From NCBI GenBank assembly GCA_964509505.1, contig CAZDYP010000245.1, forward strand, positions 1 to 5,785: a stretch of DNA of 5,785 nucleotides, read 5' to 3'. The notes beneath the pieces were generated by a model, which was not told the DNA's origin, did no database searches, and was given only the letters and a program-made list of their open reading frames with translations. This document shows, one piece after another, positions 1 to 4,593 of this stretch; within the stretch, counting starts at the first letter, position 1, and the number at the start of each line of letters is the position of its first letter. Source of the DNA: CAZDYP01 sp964509505. Lineage in GTDB: Bacteria; Chloroflexota; Anaerolineae; JACRMK01. Both the position numbers and the translations under genes were made by a program.

Positions 1-45
1 CGCGCGTTGGGGGCGTTAGAGGCTGTGCGGGTGGATTGGATGTAA
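1..45 (+). CDS. Possible C-terminal tail of an upstream gene (partial)
   Basis: Frame 1 is open from the window edge to a TAA at 43–45 and would encode the last 14 residues RALGALEAVRVDWM. The GC-rich third positions resemble those of the following gene, and the next gene's ribosome binding site lies about 80 bases downstream, as expected for a same-strand neighbour. Fourteen codons are too few to identify a product, and an open frame of this length can occur by chance. Confidence 0.3.
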   Translation, partial: RALGALEAVRVDWM

Positions 46-123
46 CCCTAACCTTCGCAAGGGTAACGACAGAGCCAAGTCCGTTTGCATTGGCGCAAGC
101 AGGCTTCCCACTTCATTTCATAC

Positions 124-130
124 AAAGGAG
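124..130 (+). promoter_or_regulatory. Shine-Dalgarno site deciding the LysM protein start
   Basis: AAAGGAG lies 7 bases before ATG 138. This site, plus the signal peptide that begins exactly there, selects 138 over the longer in-frame extension from the TTG at 36. I see no convincing -35/-10 pair in 46–123; the only structure there is a tiny CCTT/AAGG hairpin near 52–62. Confidence 0.85.
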
Positions 131-137
131 CATCATC

Positions 138-830
138 ATGCGACGACGTTTGACGATTGCATTATATGGCGCATTGCTGTTGGTGTTGGTGACGACACTC
201 GCGGTGTTCGCCGACGATACCGTGACCTACGTCGTGAAGCCGGGCGATACGCTCAGCAAAATAGCACACGCGCACCATACGACAGTGAACGCGATTGCGA
301 GCGCGAATGGCATCTCGAATCGCATCAATCACATTTTGGCTGGCGAAATGTTGGTGATACCCACTCGCCATCCGCACGTCTTGATTGATCGTCCAACAGC
401 GGGTGAGATTGCGCGCGGTAGTGTGCGTGTGACGGGTCGCTCGGACACCTTTGAGGCGCATGTGGCATTGCGAGTTTTGGATCGCAATTTGCGTGTGGTG
501 GGCAGTGGTTTTGCGATGGGCGGCTCGCTAGGTGAGTATCGTCGTTTTGAGGGTGTGGTGACATTCAGCGTGCCATTTGCTCAAGTTGGTTACGTCGAGG
601 CGTATGAAGTAAGCGCGAAAGATGGGAGCATGATCCATACAGAATCGGTGCGCGTGTTGCTGACGCCAGCAGGTGGGGGCAGTGTGACGCGCTACACGGT
701 GCGCGTGGGCGATACGTTGAGCGGCATCGCGCGGCGGTTCGGCGTCACGGTTGCGGCATTGGCGCGAGCGAACCAGCTCACAAACATCAATCGTATTTAT
801 GCAGGACAGGTGTTGATTATTCCACGTTGA
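138..830 (+). CDS. Secreted LysM–Gmad2–LysM cell-wall-binding protein
   Basis: This 230-residue protein is predicted to be exported and to bind peptidoglycan or another N-acetylglucosamine polymer. Residues 1–25 form a signal peptide: an MRRR positive start, a hydrophobic core and an AVFA/DD cleavage site. There is no lipobox cysteine. LysM 1 spans about residues 30–75 (YVVKPGDTLSKIA … LAGEMLVIP). LysM 2 spans about 185–229 (YTVRVGDTLSGIA … YAGQVLIIP) and runs to the C-terminus. Between them, about 80–175 fits a Gmad2 immunoglobulin-like domain: IDRPTAGEIARGSVRVTG, then FEAHV, and the hallmark EVSAKDGS near residue 157. No catalytic domain is present, so it is more likely an adhesion, spore-coat-like or wall-associated protein than a hydrolase. 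LysM assignments are strong from sequence. Gmad2 is by motif recognition. The physiological role is unknown. The next gene follows after 57 bases holding a palindrome. Confidence 0.88.
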   Translation: MRRRLTIALYGALLLVLVTTLAVFADDTVTYVVKPGDTLSKIAHAHHTTVNAIASANGISNRINHILAGEMLVIPTRHPHVLIDRPTAGEIARGSVRVTGRSDTFEAHVALRVLDRNLRVVGSGFAMGGSLGEYRRFEGVVTFSVPFAQVGYVEAYEVSAKDGSMIHTESVRVLLTPAGGGSVTRYTVRVGDTLSGIARRFGVTVAALARANQLTNINRIYAGQVLIIPR

Positions 831-838
831 GAATGTCG

Positions 839-871
839 AGACCTCACAGGTTTTGAAAACCTGTGAGATCT
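839..871. repeat. 33-bp intergenic palindrome (REP-like or attenuator hairpin)
   Basis: Two 16-base arms (839–854 and 856–871) flank a single central G and pair with one mismatch (842 against 868). The inner 12 bases, CTCACAGGTTTT / AAAACCTGTGAG, are perfect. It sits 8 bases after the LysM gene stop and ends 3 bases before the AGGAG ribosome binding site of the oxidoreductase. No T-run follows the right arm, so it does not look like a classical intrinsic terminator. It could be a dispersed palindromic repeat, an mRNA-stabilising hairpin at the end of the LysM transcript, or a dyad operator for the next gene. The structure is seen directly; the function is inference. Confidence 0.75.
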
Positions 872-887
872 GAGAGGAGTGATGACG

Positions 888-1877
888 ATGCGAAAAGTTC
901 GTTGGGGTATCATCAGTACGGCAGGCATCGGCATGAAAAAAGTGACGCCTGCGATGCAGCGCAGTCGGTATTGCGACATCGTGGCGATTGCCTCGCGCGA
1001 TGTCGCGAGGGCGCGAGCGGCGGCGCAGCAGTTGGGGATTCCGCGCGCGTATGGTTCGTATGCGGAATTGTTTGCAGATGCGGAGGTCGAAGCCATTTAT
1101 AACCCGACGCCCAATCATTTGCACGTGCCGCTCTCAATTCAGGCGTTGGAAGCAGGGAAGCATGTGTTGTGCGAAAAACCTATTGCGCTGACGGCGGCGG
1201 AAGCGCAGACGCTCGTCGAGGCGGGGCGGCGGCATCCTCACTTGAAGTTGATGGAAGCGTTCATGTATCGCCATCATCCACAATGGCAATTGGCAAAGCG
1301 TTTGGTGCGCGAAGGGAACATCGGCGAGCTGCGCACGATTCACTCGTTCTTCTCGTATTACAACACCGACCCAAACAACGTCCGCAATCAAGCCGACATC
1401 GGCGGCGGTGGGCTGATGGATATTGGGTGCTACAACATTTCGTTGTCGCGCTTTCTATTCGATGCGGAGCCGCAGCGTGTGTGTGGCATCGTCGAATATG
1501 ATCCCACCTTCAAAACGGACCGCCTCGTGTCGGGCATGATGGATTTCGGGCGCGGCACGGCGACGTTCACCTGCGCGATGCAACTCACGCCATATCAGCG
1601 CGTGCATATCTATGGCACGCAAGGTCGCGTCGAGATTGAGATTCCATTCAACGCGCCGCCCGATGTGCCATGCAAAGTGTGGCAGCAACGCGGCAGCAAA
1701 ATCGAAGAGTTTGCGTTGGACATTTGCGATCAATATACCATTCAGGGCGATTTGTTCTCAGAGGCGATTCTCAATGATACTCCTGTGCCGACGCCAATTG
1801 AAGATGCAGTGGCGAATATGAAGGCGCTTGAAGCGGTGATTGAAAGCGCCAGACGTGGCGCGTGGCTAAGTTTGTAA
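888..1877 (+). CDS. Gfo/Idh/MocA family NAD(P)-dependent oxidoreductase
   Basis: A 329-residue cytoplasmic dehydrogenase of the usual length for the family. The N-terminal Rossmann fold begins at VRWGIISTAGIGMKK (residues 4–18). NPTPNHLHVPLSIQALEAGKH (72–92) leads to the family hallmark EKP (96–98), whose lysine is catalytic in characterised members. The C-terminal substrate domain carries MEAFMYRHHP (122–131) and GGGGLMDIGCYN (172–183). D178 and Y182 match the DxxxY pattern that lines the active site in glucose-fructose oxidoreductase. The overall style is closest to NADP-dependent D-xylose dehydrogenases and dimeric dihydrodiol dehydrogenases, so a sugar or other polyol substrate is likely but not determined. 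The start is ATG 888, because AGGAG at 875–879 is 8 bases upstream; GTG 879 overlaps that site and ATG 882 is too close to it. A convergent terminator follows about 70 bases after the stop. Confidence 0.9.
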   Translation: MRKVRWGIISTAGIGMKKVTPAMQRSRYCDIVAIASRDVARARAAAQQLGIPRAYGSYAELFADAEVEAIYNPTPNHLHVPLSIQALEAGKHVLCEKPIALTAAEAQTLVEAGRRHPHLKLMEAFMYRHHPQWQLAKRLVREGNIGELRTIHSFFSYYNTDPNNVRNQADIGGGGLMDIGCYNISLSRFLFDAEPQRVCGIVEYDPTFKTDRLVSGMMDFGRGTATFTCAMQLTPYQRVHIYGTQGRVEIEIPFNAPPDVPCKVWQQRGSKIEEFALDICDQYTIQGDLFSEAILNDTPVPTPIEDAVANMKALEAVIESARRGAWLSL

Positions 1878-1880
1878 ACG

Positions 1881-1915
1881 GGCTGTTTTCATTCGCGTAG
1901 GCATTGCACCTACCC
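1881..1915. repeat. Short hairpin, possibly a dispersed-repeat remnant
   Basis: The stretch after the oxidoreductase stop contains GTAGG (1897–1901) and CCTAC (1909–1913), a 5-bp stem with a 7-base loop, followed by CCC. GTAGG…CCTACCCC recalls palindromic intergenic repeats that I have seen in some bacterial genomes, but only one copy lies in the window. It is too weak to be a terminator on its own. Confidence 0.25.
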
Positions 1916-1947
1916 CAAAGCAAAACCCACACAACCTCATAAAGAAA

Positions 1948-1985
1948 AGCCCTGCGAGACCTTACTCACAGGGCTAAAATTTTTT
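1948..1985. terminator. Bidirectional intrinsic terminator between convergent genes
   Basis: AGCCCTG (1948–1954) pairs with CAGGGCT (1969–1975). After one mismatch, GAG (1956–1958) pairs with CTC (1965–1967), leaving a 6-base loop. On the minus strand the stem is followed at once by TTTTCTTT, so it ends the thioesterase/ygfZ transcript well. On the plus strand AAAA then six T residues follow (1976–1985), so it can also end the oxidoreductase transcript. The thioesterase stop codon abuts the T-run. Confidence 0.8.
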
Positions 1986-2473
1986 CACCTCAGCTTCAGC
2001 TTCCGCGCCAGACGAATCTGCTGACGGGCTGCGCCTTCCTCCATACGCCGCCTTTCCTCCTCCGTTTCCACAATCAGCGGCGCCACCAGAGCAGGACGAC
2101 CATCATCGCCCAGCGCTACATACACACAGAACGCCGAGTTCGTATGAGTCAACTCCCCTGTCAAAATATTTTCTGCTTGCACACGCACACCCACCTCAAT
2201 CGAAGTCCGTCCCACCCAATTCACCGACGCATCCAAACGCAACAGGTCACCGACATGCACAGGCGAGATAAAAGTCATCGAATCAATCACAACAGTCACC
2301 ACAGCCCGTTGCGCATGACGCGCCGCCGCAATACCACCTGCCTCATCCACGAGCTTCATAATGACGCCGCCATGCACATTGCCATAAAGATTGGCATCAT
2401 TGGGTCCCATGACCAAACTCAACGTCACTTGCGAATCACGCACACGCCGACCTTCAAGCTTTATTTCACTCAT
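1985..2473 (-). CDS. Acyl-CoA thioesterase, YciA-like hotdog fold
   Basis: This 162-residue protein hydrolyses acyl-CoA to free acid and CoA, by family inference. The hotdog signature is clear: NLYGNVHGGVIMKLVDEAGG (residues 28–47), with N28 and D43 at the positions of the conserved Asn and catalytic Asp of the YciA/ACOT group. It is followed by the HAQRAVVTVVIDSMTFISPVHVGDLL strand region (53–78) and NWVGRTSIEVGVRVQAEN (85–102). The last ~25 residues are Glu/Arg-rich (ETEEERRRMEEGAARQQ…) and look helical, an extension beyond the hotdog core. ATG 2473 is chosen over the upstream in-frame start at 2551: GGAG (2479–2482) lies 5 bases before it, the domain begins just after, and the longer form would run deep into ygfZ. 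The start overlaps the ygfZ stop by 8 bp, so the two are probably translationally coupled. The acyl chain preference cannot be read from sequence. Confidence 0.9.
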   Translation of the reverse strand: MSEIKLEGRRVRDSQVTLSLVMGPNDANLYGNVHGGVIMKLVDEAGGIAAARHAQRAVVTVVIDSMTFISPVHVGDLLRLDASVNWVGRTSIEVGVRVQAENILTGELTHTNSAFCVYVALGDDGRPALVAPLIVETEEERRRMEEGAARQQIRLARKLKLR

Positions 2474-3560
2474 GCAAACTCCAAATTGAAGGATTGAAGG
2501 GCAATGAGACCAACTCGCCATGTACAGTCTCATCACCGTCTTGAACCTCAACGACTTTGCCTGTCTCGTTCATTTTCACCCGCACATAGCCAAGACCCAG
2601 CGCCACATCCGTCATGGGCAAACACACCGCGCTCGTCAATTGCCCTACTTCCGAGCCGTCAATCTTCAAAGGCAACGGCAACGTACGACGTGGCAATGCT
2701 GATAAACGAATACCAACCAACACCTGCTTGAGCTTTTGATAAGCGTCAAGCCGCGCAATCACCTCCTGCCCTGTGTAACACCCTTTCGAGAAGCTAATCG
2801 CCTCATTCAGACGAGCCTCCAGCGGGTTGTGTTCTTCCGTCAATTCATAGCCATATAAGGGCTGCGACGCTTCAACACGCAGCGCATTGAAAGCAAGCGC
2901 CCCCATTGGCAACAAACCAAGAGGGGAGCCAATCGCTACCAACGCATCCCAAATTGATTCTTCATGCTCTGATGGAGCTATGATGTCATAACCACCACCT
3001 GCCAGACAAGGCACACGAGCAATTAGCACATCTACATCAAGCACGCGCACCGTTTGCGAGTAGAAAGAGGGCAGGGGAGGCGCTGTTTGTTGTGCGAATA
3101 TTCCGATGACTTCATGCGCGCGTGGACCGAACACAGATAGTTGAACCGTCCGCTCAGTTATATTGACGGGCTTCACTTTGTCGCGAAAGAAGATATTCCG
3201 CTTAAACCAATCGAAGACTTTGCGTGTGTTTTGCGGATGAGTGATACACAACAGCGAATCCGCTTTAGCATAGACTGTTAGCAGCTCAACAATTTTTGCC
3301 TCTGGAGTCGTCAAAACCGTTTGCAAACCACTGCCTGCCACAAGTTTGCTACAATCATTCGTGGTCATGCGTTGCAGAAAAGCAATACGGTCCGCGCCAC
3401 TGAGCTCGATGCGTCCCCAATGCGAGCGACTCATCAAGCCTGCAGCGTTCTTGGCTGCGTGATATTCCACAGCATAGCCTGTTGTATATTCGAGTATGGT
3501 TTCAACTTCTTGGAATTGGGCAAACTTTGCGCCTAGAGCCATCGCTTTATCTTTCAACAT
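2466..3560 (-). CDS. ygfZ: YgfZ/GcvT-like folate-binding protein (Fe-S cluster maintenance)
   Basis: A 364-residue member of the YgfZ/IBA57 branch of the GcvT superfamily. These proteins bind tetrahydrofolate and help assemble or repair certain Fe-S enzymes. The decisive mark is KGCYTGQE (residues 259–266), the K-G-C-[FY]-x-G-Q-E signature with C261, which the aminomethyltransferase GcvT lacks. Other family features are the N-terminal GLMSRSHWGRIELSGADRIAFLQRMTTND (41–69), R229VEAS with PLYGYEL…NPLEARL (234–251), and the C-terminal barrel ending VSLPFNPS. The start is ATG 3560, preceded by AAGGGTGATT, which pairs with anti-SD in the TAAGG/GGTGAT region; the GTG at 3566 lies inside that site. 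It follows the tmRNA terminator closely and overlaps the thioesterase gene by 8 bp. No independent promoter is obvious, so it may rely on read-through from ssrA or on a promoter inside it. Confidence 0.9.
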   Translation of the reverse strand: MLKDKAMALGAKFAQFQEVETILEYTTGYAVEYHAAKNAAGLMSRSHWGRIELSGADRIAFLQRMTTNDCSKLVAGSGLQTVLTTPEAKIVELLTVYAKADSLLCITHPQNTRKVFDWFKRNIFFRDKVKPVNITERTVQLSVFGPRAHEVIGIFAQQTAPPLPSFYSQTVRVLDVDVLIARVPCLAGGGYDIIAPSEHEESIWDALVAIGSPLGLLPMGALAFNALRVEASQPLYGYELTEEHNPLEARLNEAISFSKGCYTGQEVIARLDAYQKLKQVLVGIRLSALPRRTLPLPLKIDGSEVGQLTSAVCLPMTDVALGLGYVRVKMNETGKVVEVQDGDETVHGELVSLPFNPSIWSLHE

Positions 3561-3576
3561 AATCACCCTTATAAAG

Positions 3577-3607
3577 CTTAGGGCTACCTTTAATGGGTAG
3601 CCCTAAG
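3577..3607 (-). terminator. Intrinsic terminator of tmRNA, within the ygfZ leader
   Basis: A perfect 12-bp stem (CTTAGGGCTACC, 3577–3588, with its complement at 3596–3607) encloses a 7-base loop. On the minus strand the stem starts one base after the encoded CCA of tmRNA and is followed by CTTTATAAGG, a short, weak T-run. It can also limit expression of ygfZ, whose ribosome binding site begins a few bases later. The stem is certain; how efficiently it terminates is not. Confidence 0.75.
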
Positions 3608-3608
3608 A

Positions 3609-4005
3609 TGGTGGAGATGGCGAGAATCGAACTCGCGTCCGAGAAGTTCGATCGCAGATGAACTACAAGCGTAGTCGAATTGCTTGCTCTCGTCCTGCCA
3701 CTCTCATTCGACAGAGCGTTAGCAGAGACCAGTCGGTGTGTTCCGAAGAACACGCTTAGTCATGGCTACCGACGTTGCCATAACGCACCCTGAAGCTTAT
3801 GACACTCGATCCCACCGCCCTCAGAGTCGGCAGTAGGGGAGCGCGCTCACATAGTAAGCGTTGCCTTCTTCACGTCGCTTACGCGGCGAGAGGAAGAGCG
3901 GCAAGATTTCGGTTGCCGTTTATAAAGGTGTCCCTGATTAACGAGGTGAGACGACCTCGGCTTGCCATCTTTGACCAGCCCTCCCCGTCGAAACCTGTCA
4001 TCCCC
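3609..4005 (-). ncRNA. ssrA: tmRNA (transfer-messenger RNA, one-piece)
   Basis: This 397-nt RNA rescues ribosomes stalled on broken mRNA. It acts first as alanyl-tRNA and then as a short template that adds a degradation tag. The 5' end GGGGATG (4005–3999) pairs over 7 bp with CATCTCC (3619–3613), including a G·U at the third position. The discriminator A and CCA (3611–3609) are encoded. The T-arm is GCGAG-TTCGATT-CTCGC (3636–3620). The conserved 5' element GGTTTCGACGGGG lies near 3994. Upstream of the tag is the stem CGAGGT/ACCTCG (3959–3942). After the tag, GTAAGCG/CGCTTAC (3882–3876 with 3860–3854) forms the helix that holds the stop codon. It is a normal single-molecule form, not the permuted two-piece type. 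smpB lies directly upstream on the same strand, 38 bases away. The sequence is transcribed from its own extended -10 promoter and ended by the adjacent hairpin. Confidence 0.97.
3879..3917 (-). other. tmRNA tag reading frame, GNRNLAALPLAA
   Basis: Reading GGC AAC CGA AAT … CTC GCC GCG TAA gives a 12-residue tag GNRNLAALPLAA. The stop lies in the helix 5 hairpin, and a second in-frame TGA follows two codons later. The ending Leu-Ala-Ala is the usual protease-recognition end of SsrA tags. GGC as resume codon is inferred, because tags usually begin Ala or Gly followed by Asn, Asp or Glu, and the upstream codons in this frame do not fit. The C-terminal part is secure; the exact first residue is less so. 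Confidence 0.75.
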
Positions 4006-4028
4006 TTTAATCAATTGACTACGCAGCT

Positions 4029-4037
4029 ATTATACCA
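4029..4037 (-). promoter_or_regulatory. Extended -10 promoter of ssrA
   Basis: On the minus strand TGGTATAAT (4037–4029) is a perfect TATAAT with the TGn extension. Transcription would begin about 7 bases on, near 4022, leaving a leader of roughly 17 bases to be removed by RNase P before the mature 5' end at 4005. No good -35 sits 17 bases upstream, in the smpB tail, which fits an extended -10 promoter. It lies in the 38-bp gap between smpB and ssrA. Confidence 0.75.
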
Positions 4038-4043
4038 CAACTC

Positions 4044-4511
4044 TCATCGTTCCTTGAGCGCCCGCTCAACTTCACGTTTTGAATCGCGTTCCGCGATCGC
4101 GTCACGTTTGTCATATAACTTTTTGCCGCGCGCAATGCCTAACTCCAACTTAGCGATATTGCGTTTCAGATACACCTTCGTTGGCACAAGCGTGAAACCT
4201 TTTTGCTGAACTTTGTCTTCGAGCTTGGCAATTTCACGTCTATGCAACAACAGACGGCGCTCACGGATAGGCTCATGGTTTTCGCGGCTCGAGGGGTCGT
4301 AAGGCGCAACATGCGAGCCCACCAGCCACGCTTGCCCATTTTTGACCGTTATGTAGCTTTCCTTCAAATTGATCTGCCCAGCTCGAATAGATTTAATTTC
4401 ACTACCTGTCAAAGCTAGTCCCGCTTCCAACGTCTCATCAATAAAATAATCGTGATGCGCCCGGCGGTTGGTCGCTAATGTTTTGTTGTTTGATTCTTTT
4501 GATTTGCTCAT
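4044..4511 (-). CDS. smpB: SsrA-binding protein SmpB
   Basis: A 155-residue protein, the normal length, that binds the tRNA-like end of tmRNA and places it in the empty A site of stalled ribosomes. Family motifs run through the whole chain: NRRAHHDYFIDETLEAGLALTG (15–36), SEIKSIRAGQINLKESY (37–53), HVAPYDPSSRENHEPIRERRLLLH (67–90), EIAKL (93–97), KGFTLVP (104–110) and GKKLYDKR (129–136). The Lys/Arg-rich C-terminal tail (137–155) is the part that becomes helical in the mRNA channel. ATG 4511 is preferred to the in-frame ATG 4544. The latter would fall inside a hairpin and add 11 non-family residues, whereas GAGGG (4519–4515) lies 3 bases before 4511. That spacing is short but usable. ssrA follows 38 bases downstream and the S41 protease ends 56 bases upstream, all on one strand. 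Confidence 0.97.
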   Translation of the reverse strand: MSKSKESNNKTLATNRRAHHDYFIDETLEAGLALTGSEIKSIRAGQINLKESYITVKNGQAWLVGSHVAPYDPSSRENHEPIRERRLLLHRREIAKLEDKVQQKGFTLVPTKVYLKRNIAKLELGIARGKKLYDKRDAIAERDSKREVERALKER

Positions 4512-4525
4512 CAACCCTCTGAAAT

Positions 4526-4559
4526 GGAAAACCCGCCACTGCAATCGTCGCGGGTTTCC
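4526..4559 (-). terminator. Hairpin between protease gene and smpB (terminator or attenuator)
   Basis: GCGGGTTT (4550–4557) pairs with AAACCCGC (4529–4536) over 8 bp with a 13-base loop. The flanking GG and CC can extend the stem past one bulged A. On the minus strand the stem ends in GGGTTTTCC, a very short T-run, so it is at best a weak terminator for the S41 gene. Its position just before the smpB ribosome binding site also allows partial read-through into smpB. Confidence 0.5.
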
Positions 4560-4566
4560 TGCGGTT

Positions 4567-4593
4567 ATTATTTGCCCGTTAGCAAGTACTCAA
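4567..4593 (-). promoter_or_regulatory. Possible smpB promoter
   Basis: TTGAGT (4593–4588) and AATAAT (4572–4567) are separated by 15 bases in the tail of the protease gene. The -10 matches consensus at 5 of 6 positions and the -35 at 4 of 6, but the spacer is shorter than the usual 17. AT-rich stop codons (TAATAA) may create this match by chance. Confidence 0.25.

Noticed and set aside
36..137. N-terminal extension of the LysM protein from TTG 36
   Set aside because: It would bury the signal peptide 34 residues inside the protein and ignores the strong AAAGGAG site before ATG 138.
528..1124. A 198-codon minus-strand open frame opposite the LysM and oxidoreductase genes
   Set aside because: It is a shadow of two well-supported plus-strand genes, is rich in His/Arg/Cys as antisense frames often are, and crosses the palindrome.
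3547..3753. A 68-codon minus-strand open frame at the 3' end of tmRNA
   Set aside because: It lies within the tRNA-like part of ssrA and the start of ygfZ; no family resemblance.
3799..4209. A 136-codon plus-strand open frame across the smpB–ssrA junction
   Set aside because: It runs antisense through the tmRNA and the end of smpB, has low-complexity composition and no recognisable domain, and the RNA gene explains the sequence.
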